Shown here: positions 1 to 7,598 of the stretch, one piece after another
How positions within the stretch are numbered: position 1 is the first letter of the stretch
Layout: every line of letters begins with the position of its first letter
Origin: Streptomyces halstedii
GTDB lineage: Bacteria; Actinomycetota; Actinomycetes; Streptomycetales; Streptomycetaceae
Assembly (NCBI GenBank): GCA_000720535.1
Contig: JOAZ01000007.1
Location: forward strand, 1 to 64,000
Reading direction: 5' to 3'
DNA: 64,000 nt
Notes under the pieces: generated by a model
Told to the model about the DNA's origin: nothing
Database searches by the model: none
The model's input: the letters and a program-made list of their open reading frames with translations, nothing else
Position numbers and translations under genes: made by a program

Positions 1-80
1 GCACCGAACTCCACGACGCCTTCGTCTCCCTCGCCTGCAGCCTCATCTGCTACCGACGCCTCACGAACACCCGACCATGA
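1..80 (+). CDS. IS5-like transposase, C-terminal fragment (cut by window edge)
   Basis: The frame open from the window edge to the TGA at 78-80 reads ...FVSLACSLICYRRLTNTRP. This resembles the C-terminus of IS5/IS427-type transposases common in Streptomyces, where an ICYRRL-like string closes the DDE domain. The catalytic residues lie outside the window, so activity cannot be judged. Family assignment rests on about 25 residues and is an inference. Confidence 0.6.
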   Translation, partial: TELHDAFVSLACSLICYRRLTNTRP

Positions 81-101
81 TCGTGTTACGAGCTCTTAGC
101 C
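78..101. repeat. Probable right end of the insertion sequence
   Basis: Directly after the transposase stop lies GTGTTACGAGCTCTTAG, followed by a change to clearly more A+T-rich sequence. A short end right behind the stop codon is typical of IS5-group elements. The partner inverted repeat lies outside the window, so this is only a candidate. Confidence 0.35.
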
Positions 102-200
102 TCCTTTTTACGCAGGCGCGTTCGAAGATCGAAAAATTATTTCAAAGATGAAATTCATTGTGGATGGGAAGGCTCCAGGTATCCCCGCAAGGAGGTACCA

Positions 201-1232
201 ATGGCCACCCCCCTGTCTGCCGCGAAGCTCCTCAAAGCGCTGCGCGCCGAAGGCGTCGCCGTTACCGAAGTCGGCAATTGGCGAACACATAATCGGAACA
301 AAGTGGGTGCCTGGGGCCCCGTCAACGGCAGCATGGTGCACCACACGGTCACCAGTGGCACCGCAGCCACCGTGGCCCTCTGCCGTGACGGGTACGCGGA
401 TCTGCCCGGCCCTCTGTGTCACGGCATGATCGCGAAGAACGGCCGGGTGCACCTCGTGGGCTGGGGCCGCGCCAATCATGCCGGTGGCGGTGATCCCCGG
501 GTGCTGGACCAGGTGATCGCCGAGTCGTACGGCACCCGGCCCTCACCCCCCACCAAGGGCAACAGCAACGGCGTCGACGGCAACGCGCGGTTCTACGGGT
601 GGGAGTGCGAGAACCTCGGTGACGGCAAGGACCCCTGGCCCGCCGCCCAGTACAACGCGATCGTCCGCGTCCAGGCCGCCCTGTGCAGGGCGCACGGCTG
701 GAGCGCGAAGAGCGTGATCGGCCATCTGGAGTGGTCCAACGACAAGATCGACCCCCGGGGTTTCGGCATGCCGGCCCTGCGCACCGACGTCGCCGAGCGG
801 CTGAAGCACCCCGCCGGCTGGAACCCCGGTACCGACCCGAGCAAGGAGGACGACATGCCGACGCGCGTCAACCCGAAGGTCAAGCAGACGAAGAACCGCC
901 CGCAGGGCGAATGGCTGTCCGTCCCGCTGTCCGGCGCCCTGGTCACCGGACCCGCCGACTACTCGGGCACCGTCTACCTCCGGCTGTCCGGCGTCCCCGA
1001 CGGGGCGACGATCCAGTCCCGCTTCTACGAGACGAAGGGCGGCAAGAAGTCGAAGAGCGGCCAGATCACCGAGCACCTGGGGAGCGGCGGTGACACCTTC
1101 ATCGCGGTCACCAACGCGGGCGGCCACTGCGACTCCGGAGCGGCCCTGGCCGTCGAGTACGTCGTGTTCGACGACGGCGGCGGCACCCACGACCTGCTCT
1201 CCGGGCAGGCCCAACTCCTCTACTGGAAGTAG
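201..1232 (+). CDS. N-acetylmuramoyl-L-alanine amidase, endolysin-like
   Basis: This is a 343-residue protein with an Amidase_2/PGRP-type N-terminal domain, predicted to cut the bond between muramic acid and the first peptide residue of peptidoglycan. Probable zinc ligands are His47 or His48 (MVHHT) and His175 (GHLEW), with Asp183 in the KIDPRG motif. Residues from about 215 to 343 form a separate domain rich in short beta-type segments, resembling C-terminal domains of actinophage lysins. No signal peptide is seen, so the enzyme would need a holin or cell lysis to reach its substrate. AAGGAGGT at 189-196 sets the ATG. The gene stands alone beside an IS end and is followed by a strong terminator, which suggests a transferred or prophage-derived gene. 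Confidence 0.85.
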   Translation: MATPLSAAKLLKALRAEGVAVTEVGNWRTHNRNKVGAWGPVNGSMVHHTVTSGTAATVALCRDGYADLPGPLCHGMIAKNGRVHLVGWGRANHAGGGDPRVLDQVIAESYGTRPSPPTKGNSNGVDGNARFYGWECENLGDGKDPWPAAQYNAIVRVQAALCRAHGWSAKSVIGHLEWSNDKIDPRGFGMPALRTDVAERLKHPAGWNPGTDPSKEDDMPTRVNPKVKQTKNRPQGEWLSVPLSGALVTGPADYSGTVYLRLSGVPDGATIQSRFYETKGGKKSKSGQITEHLGSGGDTFIAVTNAGGHCDSGAALAVEYVVFDDGGGTHDLLSGQAQLLYWK

Positions 1233-1239
1233 GGAACGC

Positions 1240-1280
1240 CCCCGTCCTCCGGTGCCGGTGTGCGGCACCGGAGGACGGGG
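1240..1280. terminator. Strong hairpin between convergent genes
   Basis: Perfect 18-bp arms at 1240-1257 and 1263-1280 flank the 5-nt loop GTGTG. The hairpin starts 8 nt after the amidase stop. The facing acyl-CoA dehydrogenase ends at 1445, so it may act in both directions. No U-tract follows, as is common in Streptomyces. Confidence 0.85.
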
Positions 1281-1444
1281 CCCGTCAGTCCCGGTTCCCG
1301 GTGACCGTACGTTTCCTGTTACCGCGTCAGCCGCTCCAGCGGTGCTCCGGCTGCCGGGTCGCGCGGTGTCGGCCACGGCGGCAGGGGCCATGTTCCGCGC
1401 CGGGCCCCACGGCTCCCCGAACCCCGCAGCACCCGGCCCCGCCG

Positions 1445-2659
1445 TCACAGGTACTTCTTGATCTCCCGTCGCGCCAGCGACCGCTGGTGCACCTCGTCCG
1501 GGCCGTCCGCCAGCCGCAACGTCCGGGCCGACGCCCACAGTTCGGCCAGCGGCGAGTCCTGGCTCACGCCACCCGCCCCGTACAGCTGCACCGCCTGGTC
1601 GAGGATGCCCGCCACCGCGCGCGGCGTCGCGATCTTGATCGCCTGGATCTCGGTGTGCGCGCCCCGGTTGCCCACCGTGTCCATCAGCCAGGCCGTCTTC
1701 AGCACCAGCAGCCGCAACTGCTCCACCGTCACCCGGGCGTCCGCGATCCAGTTCTGGACCACGCCCTGCTGGGCGAGCGGCTTGCCGAAGGCCGTACGGG
1801 ACACCGCGCGCCGGCACATCAGCTCGATCGCGCGCTCGGCCATCCCGATCAGCCGCATGCAGTGGTGGATCCGGCCCGGCCCCAACCGCGCCTGGGCGAT
1901 GGCGAAGCCGCCGCCCTCCTCGCCGATCAGGTTCGCGACAGGCACCCGCACATCGGTGAAGACCACCTCGGCGTGGCCGCCGTGTGAGTGGTCCTCGTAG
2001 CCGTACACCCGCATGGCGCGCCGGACTTCGACGCCCGGTGTGTCGCGTGGGACCAGGATCATCGACTGCTGGCGGCGGATGTCCTCGCCGTCCGGGTCCG
2101 TCTTGCCCATCACGATGAAGATCGCGCAGTCCGGGTTCATCGCCCCGGAGATGTACCACTTGCGCCCGTTGACGACGTAGTCCCCGCCGTCCCGGGTGAT
2201 CCGGGTCTCGATGTTCGTCGCGTCGGAGGAGGCCACCTCGGGCTCCGTCATCGCGAACGCCGAGCGGATCTCTCCGGCCAGCAGCGGCTCCAGCCACCGC
2301 TTTCGCTGCGCGTCCGTGCCGAACTGGTGCAGCACCTCCATGTTCCCGGTGTCCGGGGCCGCGCAGTTCAGCGCGGTCGGCGCCAGGTGGGGGCTGCGGC
2401 CGGTGATCTCGGCGAGCGGGGCGTACTGGAGGTTCGTCAGCCCGGCGCCGTACTCCGCGTCCGGCAGGAAGAGGTTCCACAGCCCCAGCCGCCGGGCCTC
2501 CGCCTTGAGGTCCTCCACCACCTGCGGGGTGTCCCACGGGGAGGCGAGCCGGGCGCGCTGCTCCTCCGCGACCTCCTCGGCCGGGTGGACGTGCTCGTCC
2601 ATGAAGGCGAGCAGCCGGGTGCGCAGCTCTTCGGTACGGGCGTCGAACGCGAAGTCCAT
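1445..2659 (-). CDS. Acyl-CoA dehydrogenase (ACAD10/11-like)
   Basis: This 404-residue FAD enzyme is predicted to oxidise acyl-CoA to 2-enoyl-CoA. It has the usual order: an alpha-helical N-domain, a beta-domain with the flavin-contacting run TEPEVASSDATN, and a C-terminal helical domain ending LADGPDEVHQRSLARREIKKYL. The GPDEVH signature and full length fit the ACAD10/ACAD11 branch rather than short-chain dehydrogenases. It starts 6 nt after the stop of the phosphotransferase-like gene, so the two are almost certainly cotranscribed. In animals the same two domains are fused in ACAD10 and ACAD11. Substrate is not evident from sequence. Confidence 0.9.
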   Translation of the reverse strand: MDFAFDARTEELRTRLLAFMDEHVHPAEEVAEEQRARLASPWDTPQVVEDLKAEARRLGLWNLFLPDAEYGAGLTNLQYAPLAEITGRSPHLAPTALNCAAPDTGNMEVLHQFGTDAQRKRWLEPLLAGEIRSAFAMTEPEVASSDATNIETRITRDGGDYVVNGRKWYISGAMNPDCAIFIVMGKTDPDGEDIRRQQSMILVPRDTPGVEVRRAMRVYGYEDHSHGGHAEVVFTDVRVPVANLIGEEGGGFAIAQARLGPGRIHHCMRLIGMAERAIELMCRRAVSRTAFGKPLAQQGVVQNWIADARVTVEQLRLLVLKTAWLMDTVGNRGAHTEIQAIKIATPRAVAGILDQAVQLYGAGGVSQDSPLAELWASARTLRLADGPDEVHQRSLARREIKKYL

Positions 2660-2665
2660 GGGTGG

Positions 2666-3688
2666 TCAGCCTTCCTGGAGGGTGGTGAGGCCGTGCGCGA
2701 TGAAGACCGGCACCAGATCGCCGATGCGGTCGAATCCGGCGCCGACGGTCTGGCCGAGGGTGTAGCGGTAGTGGATGCCCTCAAGGATCACGGCGAGCTT
2801 GAACCACGCGAAGGCCGTGTACCAGGAGACCGCCGAGGTGTCCCGGCCGGAGCGGGCGGCGTAGCGCTCGACCAGCTCGGCGGGGCGGGGATGGCCGGCC
2901 GCGCCGCTGGTGGTGGAGACCGGCGAGTCGGGCAGCTCCAGGTCAGAGCTGTACATCACCAGCAGGCCGAGGTCGGTGAGCGGGTCGCCGAGCGTGGACA
3001 TCTCCCAGTCCAGGACCGCCTTGATCCGGTCGTCCGGCCCGATCAGGACGTTGTCCAGGCGGTAGTCGCCGTGCACGACGGTGGGCGCGGGGGAGTCGGG
3101 CAGGTCCCGGCCGAGCGCGGCGTGCAGCTCGTCGATGCCCGGCAGTTCGCGGTTGCGGGAGGCGTCCAACTGCTTGCCCCAACGTCGCAGTTGGCGATCC
3201 AGGAAGCCGTCGGGCCGCCCGAAGTCCCCGAGGCCGACCGCTACCGGGTCCACGGCGTGCAGATCCACCAGGGTGTCCACGAGCCCCAGCACGGCGGCCC
3301 GGGTACGCGCGGCGCCGAGCGGGGCGAGCTGCTCGGCGGTCCGGTACGGCGTTCCCTCGACGTGCTCCATGACGTAGAAGGGGGAACCGATGACCGCGTC
3401 GTCCTCGCAGAGCAGCAGCGGCTCGGGCACCGGCACGGCCGTCGGGTGCAGGGCGCTGATCACCCGGTGCTCGCGCCTCATGTCGTGCGCGGTGGCCAGC
3501 ACATGGCCCAGCGGCGGCCGGCGGACGACCCAGCGCCCGGTACCGTCCGTCACCAGGTACGTCAGGTTCGAGCGGCCGCCCTCGATCAGCCGGGCCTCCA
3601 GCGGTCCGTTCACCAGCCCCGGCCGCTCGCGGTCGAGGTGACCGCGCAACCGGTCGAGGTCGAGACCTGGCGGGTGGACTGGGCTCAT
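2666..3688 (-). CDS. Phosphotransferase (APH-like acyl-CoA kinase family)
   Basis: This 340-residue protein has an aminoglycoside-phosphotransferase fold. The kinase signature is visible as VVHGDYRLDNVL (catalytic loop) followed by VLDWEMSTLGDPLTDLG (metal-binding Asp). The family is the one fused to acyl-CoA dehydrogenase in ACAD10/11, where the kinase domain acts on hydroxyacyl-CoA; antibiotic resistance is unlikely. The start at MSPVHPPG is chosen because GGAGGT lies 7 nt upstream; a longer reading frame exists but lacks this site. It is the first gene of a two-gene operon with the dehydrogenase. A TetR-type palindrome lies about 40 nt upstream. Confidence 0.85.
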   Translation of the reverse strand: MSPVHPPGLDLDRLRGHLDRERPGLVNGPLEARLIEGGRSNLTYLVTDGTGRWVVRRPPLGHVLATAHDMRREHRVISALHPTAVPVPEPLLLCEDDAVIGSPFYVMEHVEGTPYRTAEQLAPLGAARTRAAVLGLVDTLVDLHAVDPVAVGLGDFGRPDGFLDRQLRRWGKQLDASRNRELPGIDELHAALGRDLPDSPAPTVVHGDYRLDNVLIGPDDRIKAVLDWEMSTLGDPLTDLGLLVMYSSDLELPDSPVSTTSGAAGHPRPAELVERYAARSGRDTSAVSWYTAFAWFKLAVILEGIHYRYTLGQTVGAGFDRIGDLVPVFIAHGLTTLQEG

Positions 3689-3727
3689 GGTTCGCACCTC
3701 CGAGGCGGCCGTACGGGTCGGCACCAT

Positions 3728-3747
3728 CATGCCGACCAGTCGGTATG
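3728..3747. promoter_or_regulatory. Palindrome resembling a TetR-family operator
   Basis: CATGCCGACCAGTCGGTATG matches its own reverse complement at 16 of 20 positions, with the core CCGAC-CAG-TCGG. Such CCGACxxGTCGG palindromes are typical of TetR repressors of fatty-acid and acyl-CoA genes. It lies between the divergent phosphotransferase (start 3688) and enolase-family gene (start 3829). No TetR gene is in the window. Confidence 0.5.
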
Positions 3748-3828
3748 CCGTCCAGTGCCCGCCCGGAATCCAGGTGTGATCTCCGCCGGACCCTGGTCGG
3801 CGGTCGCGTCCCTGAATACAGTTCACGT

Positions 3829-5118
3829 ATGGATGCCGCCTTGTTGATCGAAGACGTCCGGCTCACCCCGATCCTCATCGCCGATCCGCCGCTGCTGAAC
3901 ACCCAGGGCGTCCACCAGCCGTACACCCCCAGGCTCGTGGTGGAGGTCGTCACCCGGGGCGGCGTGACCGGGGTCGGGGAGACCTACGGCGACGGCACCT
4001 ACCTCGAACTGGCCGAGCCGCTCGCCCGTGTCCTGCCCGGCCGCCCGGTCAGTGACGTGAACGGCCTCTTCGCGCTGGCCGAGGAGGTGTGCGGTGCGGC
4101 GCGCGGCGCCGACGAGCGGGTGGACGCGGGCGGACTGCGCGGCGCCCAGACCGCCGACAAGCTCCGGCTCTCCGTCGTCTCCGGGTTCGAGGTCGCCTGC
4201 CTGGACGCGCTCGGCAAGACCCTGGGGCTGCCGGTGCACGCCCTGCTCGGCGGCAAGGTCCGCGACCGCGTCGAGTACAGCGCGTACCTCTTCTACCGCT
4301 GGGCCGCCCATCCCGCAGCCGGTGAACGCGACGACTGGGGCGCCGCCCTCGACCCGGCCGGGGTCGTCGCCCAGGCCCGCCGCTTCGCCCGCGACCACGG
4401 CTTCACCTCCTTCAAGCTCAAGGGCGGCGTCTTCCCGCCCGACGAGGAGATCGCCGCCGTCCGCGCCCTGGCCGAGGCGTTCCCGGGGCAGCCGCTCCGC
4501 CTGGATCCCAACGGTGCCTGGTCCGTGGAGACCTCCCTGCGCGTCGCCGAGGAGCTGAAGGGCGTCCTGGAATACCTGGAGGACCCGGCCAGCGGTACGG
4601 AGGCGATGGCGCGGGTCTCCGCGGGCACGGACCTGCCGCTCGCCACCAACATGTGCGTCACCACCCTCGCCGAGCTGCCCGAGGCCTTCGCCCGCGACGC
4701 GGTCCAGATCGTCCTCTCCGACCACCACTACTGGGGCGGACTGCACCGCACCCGCGAACTGGCCGCGACATGCCGCGCCTTCGGCGTCGGCCTCTCCATG
4801 CACTCCAACACCCACCTCGGCGTCAGCCTGGCCGCGATGACCCATGTCGCCGCCACCGTGCCCGACCTCGGCCACGCCTGCGACAGCCACTACCCCTGGC
4901 AGACCGAGGACGTCCTCACCACCCGCCACACCTTCGAGGACGGGCACCTGACCGTCTCCGAGGCACCGGGACTCGGTGTCGAGCTGGACCGCGACCGGCT
5001 CGCCGCGCTCCACCGGCGCTGGCTGGACGACGACGGCACCCTGCGCTCCCGCGACGACGCGGCCGCCATGCGCCAGGCCGACCCGGGATGGGTGGCCCCG
5101 GCCGTACCCCGCTGGTGA
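3829..5118 (+). CDS. Glucarate dehydratase-like enolase superfamily enzyme
   Basis: The 429-residue protein belongs to the mandelate racemase/glucarate dehydratase group, which abstracts a proton alpha to a carboxylate and eliminates water from sugar acids. The acid/base KxK motif is at Lys196-Lys198 (SFKLKGG). A metal ligand is Asp226 within LDPNGAW, and a catalytic His lies at about 325 (SMHSNTHLG). The MHSNTHLGVSLAAMTHVAA segment is characteristic of glucarate dehydratases. The start at 3829 gives MDAALLIEDVRLTPI, matching the usual N-terminus of the family. Exact sugar acid specificity (glucarate or other) is inferred. Confidence 0.75.
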   Translation: MDAALLIEDVRLTPILIADPPLLNTQGVHQPYTPRLVVEVVTRGGVTGVGETYGDGTYLELAEPLARVLPGRPVSDVNGLFALAEEVCGAARGADERVDAGGLRGAQTADKLRLSVVSGFEVACLDALGKTLGLPVHALLGGKVRDRVEYSAYLFYRWAAHPAAGERDDWGAALDPAGVVAQARRFARDHGFTSFKLKGGVFPPDEEIAAVRALAEAFPGQPLRLDPNGAWSVETSLRVAEELKGVLEYLEDPASGTEAMARVSAGTDLPLATNMCVTTLAELPEAFARDAVQIVLSDHHYWGGLHRTRELAATCRAFGVGLSMHSNTHLGVSLAAMTHVAATVPDLGHACDSHYPWQTEDVLTTRHTFEDGHLTVSEAPGLGVELDRDRLAALHRRWLDDDGTLRSRDDAAAMRQADPGWVAPAVPRW

Positions 5119-5203
5119 GACCGCCGGTGAGGTCGGCCGGTCGGTTCGGCCGGTCCCGGCGGCCTGAGTTGCGGGGCCGCCCGGCCGCGCCGATCGTCGG
5201 AGG

Positions 5204-6139
5204 ATGAAGGCGATCAGCTACAGCAGGTACGGCTCGGCCGACGTCCTGGAGTACGGCGAGCGGCCCGACCCGAAGGTCGGCCCCGACTCGGTCCTGGTGA
5301 AGGTGCGGGCCGCCGCCGTGAACCCGGTGGACTGGAAGGCGCGCGAGGGATACCTCCAGGCGAGCCTGGAAGCGGTCTTCCCCGTGATCCCCGGCTGGGA
5401 CGTCTCCGGGGTCGTCGTGCAGCCGGGCGCCGCCGTGGACGAGTTCGAGGTCGGTGACGAGGTCATCGGCTACGTGCGCGAGGACTTCCTCTCCCGCGGG
5501 ACGTTCGCCGAGTACGTCGCCGCCCCGGTGCGCACCCTGGCCCGCAAACCGCTGAGCGTCGGCTTCGAGGAGGCCGCCGGGCTGCCGCTGTGCGGACTGA
5601 CCGCCCACCAGGTGCTCCACAAGGTCCTGAAGGTCCGCGAGGGCGAGACGGTCCTCGTGCACGCCGCCGCGGGCGGCGTCGGCTCGCTCGCCGTCCAGCT
5701 CGCCCGGCACGCCGGCTGCCGGGTCGTCGGCACCGCCGGTCCCCACAACCACGCGTACGTGCGCGGGCTCGGCGGCGAACCCGTGGAGTACGGCAAGGGG
5801 CTCGCCGACCGGCTCCGCGCCCTGGCCCCGGACGGCTTCGACGCCGCGTTCGACACGGTGGGCGGCGAGGCGCTGCGGGTCTCCGCCGCGACCCTCGCCC
5901 CCGGCGGGCGCCTCGCCTCCATCGCGGACGCCGAGGTCTTCTCCTACGGCGGGCGCTACGCCTTCGTACGCCCCGACGCCACCGACCTCGCCCACCTCGC
6001 CGGACTGGCCGAGCAGGGCATCGTCTCCGTCCACGTGGACCGCACCTTCCCGCTGGAACAGGCCGCGGACGCCTACCGGCTCAACGAACAGGGCCGTACG
6101 CGGGGGAAGGTCGTCGTCACCGTGGACTGGGACACCTGA
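5204..6139 (+). CDS. Zinc-independent MDR oxidoreductase (quinone oxidoreductase-like)
   Basis: This 311-residue medium-chain dehydrogenase/reductase resembles NADPH:quinone reductases. The N-terminal GroES-like domain opens MKAISYSRYGSADVLEY. The NAD(P) site is visible at about residues 146-170 as VHAAAGGVGSLAVQLARHAG, with the AAAGGVG form that is usual in quinone reductases. The zinc-binding cysteines of alcohol dehydrogenases are absent. GGAGG at about 5198-5202 sits very close to the ATG. It follows the dehydratase gene after about 85 nt and may be read with it. Its natural substrate cannot be told. Confidence 0.85.
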   Translation: MKAISYSRYGSADVLEYGERPDPKVGPDSVLVKVRAAAVNPVDWKAREGYLQASLEAVFPVIPGWDVSGVVVQPGAAVDEFEVGDEVIGYVREDFLSRGTFAEYVAAPVRTLARKPLSVGFEEAAGLPLCGLTAHQVLHKVLKVREGETVLVHAAAGGVGSLAVQLARHAGCRVVGTAGPHNHAYVRGLGGEPVEYGKGLADRLRALAPDGFDAAFDTVGGEALRVSAATLAPGGRLASIADAEVFSYGGRYAFVRPDATDLAHLAGLAEQGIVSVHVDRTFPLEQAADAYRLNEQGRTRGKVVVTVDWDT

Positions 6140-6219
6140 CGGGGACGGGCACGGGCACGGCCGCGCCGGACCGCACCTCGGGCCGGGACGGGACGGCCCC
6201 ACCTCGGGACGGCCCGCAC

Positions 6220-6311
6220 GTCGGAACGGCCCCGCGTCGGAACGGCCCCGCGTCGGAACGGCCCCGCGTCGGAACGGCCCCGCGTCGGAACGGCCCCGCG
6301 TCGGAACGGCC
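6220..6311. repeat. 16-bp tandem repeat, about 5.75 units
   Basis: Five exact copies of GTCGGAACGGCCCCGC occupy 6220-6235, 6236-6251, 6252-6267, 6268-6283 and 6284-6299, with a partial sixth to 6311. The array sits between the end of the oxidoreductase gene and the facing DUF202 gene and forms the 3' part of the DUF202 reading frame. Since 16 is not a multiple of 3, each gain or loss of a unit shifts that frame. Confidence 0.95.
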
Positions 6312-6586
6312 ACCGTGCACGCCACGGCCGCCAGTGCGTGGCGCGCCACCAGCGGCGCCGGTTCGGCCGCGCCCATGCGGCCCACCCGCCGGTGCGCCAC
6401 CCGCAGGAAGCCCAGCCACGCCACCAGGCCCGTCGCGAGGCCGGTCAGCGCGGCGGCGTCCGCCCCGCCGCGCACCGCCTGCCGGACCGCGAGCAGCGCC
6501 ACCACCGTGCAGGACAGCGTCGTACGCCGCCAGGCCAGCCGGGTCCGCTCCGGCTGGAGCCCCGGATCGCGTGGGGAGCCCGTCAC
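6305..6586 (-). pseudogene. DUF202 membrane protein whose 3' end is replaced by a tandem repeat
   Basis: The frame starts at a GTG (6586) that overlaps the stop of the preceding DUF202 gene by 4 nt (GTGA). It encodes 94 family-like residues: the DUF202 hallmark QPERTRLAWRRT, a first membrane helix (about 24-38), a second (about 46-63), and the beginning of a third (ALAAVACTVAV). The frame then enters the 16-bp repeat array, reading PTRGRSDAGPFRRGAV twice, and stays open antisense to the oxidoreductase gene down to a stop at 4916. DUF202 proteins of this kind normally end just after the third helix, so the native terminus appears lost. Whether a longer product is made is unknown. Confidence 0.65.
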
Positions 6587-7074
6587 GAGTCCTCCCAGCC
6601 GAACAGGACCACCACCACCATCATGACGGCCACCACGGCGACCGCCAGACTCAGCAGGACGGGGAAGCGGGACACCGGCAGATCCTCGCCGCGCCGCATC
6701 GCCCGCTCGCAGCGGACCCAGTGGTTGACCGCCCGCAGCGCGCACAGGACACCGGCCACCAGCAGGGCGAGCGCGAGACCGGCCCGCACGCCCCACGCCA
6801 GGTGCGGCAGGAACTGATCGACGGCGAAACCCCCGCCGATCAGCGCCAGAGCCGTCCGGAGCCAGGCGAGGAACGTGCGCTCGTTGGCGAGCGAGAAGCG
6901 GTAGTCGGGCGTGACGCCCTCCGCGCGGACCCGCTCCGGCGCGAACCAGAGCCGCACCCCGCGCGCGGACCCGCCGGACCCGCCCGGACCGGACCCGCCC
7001 GGACCCTCCCCACCCGTATCGTCCGTGCCCCCGGCGCCCCCCGCGCCCGCATCCGTACCGCTCGGCCCGCTCAC
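6583..7074 (-). CDS. YidH-like DUF202 membrane protein
   Basis: The 163-residue product has a Gly/Pro-rich N-terminal 40 residues, then the DUF202 signature SLANERTFLAWLRTALAL and three predicted membrane helices, the last (LLSLAVAVVAVMMVVVVLF) near the C-terminus. The GTG at 7074 overlaps the Nudix stop codon by 4 nt (GTGA), which argues for translational coupling and against the longer open frame upstream. The family is known (YidH/YidG type) but has no settled biochemical role. A second DUF202 gene follows with the same 4-nt overlap; paired DUF202 genes are common. Confidence 0.8.
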   Translation of the reverse strand: MSGPSGTDAGAGGAGGTDDTGGEGPGGSGPGGSGGSARGVRLWFAPERVRAEGVTPDYRFSLANERTFLAWLRTALALIGGGFAVDQFLPHLAWGVRAGLALALLVAGVLCALRAVNHWVRCERAMRRGEDLPVSRFPVLLSLAVAVVAVMMVVVVLFGWEDS

Positions 7075-7598
7075 CGTGTGGATCCCGCCTCCCGGGCGCG
7101 GAACTCCCGCAGCCGGTCGTAGGCCTCCCGCCCGTCCGGTACCCAGGTCCAGTCCGGCAGCCGGCGCTCCAGCTCCGCGTCGGTCAGGAAGGTGTGCCAG
7201 GCCACCTCCTCGGCCTGCGGCCGCACCGGCGACGCGCACCGCACCTGGTACACGGCCGACCACCAGCTGTGCTCGGCGCTCTCGTACAGGAAGGTGAACA
7301 GCGGCTCGGGGCGGGGGAGTCCGGACACGCCCAGCTCCTCCTCCGCCTCCCGCAGCGCCGCGTCGTCGTACGACTCGCCCGCGCCCACGACCCCGCCGAC
7401 GAACATGTCGTAGTACGAGGGGAAGAGCATCTTCGTGGGCGTCCTGCGGTGCACGAAGATCCGGCCCGCCGGGTCGCGCGCCTCGATGAAGACGCAGCGG
7501 TGGCGCAGGCCGCGCGCGGTCGCCTCGCCGCGGGGCGCCTGCCCGACGACCATGTCGTGCTCGTCGACGATGTCCAGGATCTCGTCAGCCGGATTCAT
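7071..7598 (-). CDS. Nudix hydrolase
   Basis: The protein of about 175 residues contains a complete Nudix box, GVVGAGESYDDAALREAEEELGV, which binds the metal and hydrolyses a nucleoside diphosphate linked to a variable group. Overall layout resembles the YfcD-type Nudix proteins (MNPADEILDIVDEHDMVVG at the N-terminus). Start codons at 7598 and 7607 both fit; 7598 is preferred because homologues begin near MNPADE and a GAGGAG run precedes it closely. The gene overlaps the 3' end of the DMT transporter gene by 14 nt and is coupled to the DUF202 gene downstream. Confidence 0.8.
   Translation of the reverse strand: MNPADEILDIVDEHDMVVGQAPRGEATARGLRHRCVFIEARDPAGRIFVHRRTPTKMLFPSYYDMFVGGVVGAGESYDDAALREAEEELGVSGLPRPEPLFTFLYESAEHSWWSAVYQVRCASPVRPQAEEVAWHTFLTDAELERRLPDWTWVPDGREAYDRLREFRAREAGSTR

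Noticed and set aside
543-2537. Long minus-strand frame antisense to the amidase and out of frame in the acyl-CoA dehydrogenase gene
   Set aside because: No family resemblance, Arg/Gly/Pro-rich composition typical of shadow frames in high G+C DNA.
2666-3688. Aminoglycoside resistance kinase
   Set aside because: Although the fold is APH-like, the operon with an acyl-CoA dehydrogenase fits the ACAD10/11 type kinases.
6220-6311. CRISPR array
   Set aside because: Units are directly adjacent with no spacers and only 16 bp long, so it is a simple tandem repeat.
4916-6586. A 557-codon minus-strand frame continuing the DUF202 gene through the oxidoreductase gene
   Set aside because: After codon 94 the product is repeat-derived and then antisense to a clear oxidoreductase gene; high G+C keeps such frames open. 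Treated as loss of the native stop.
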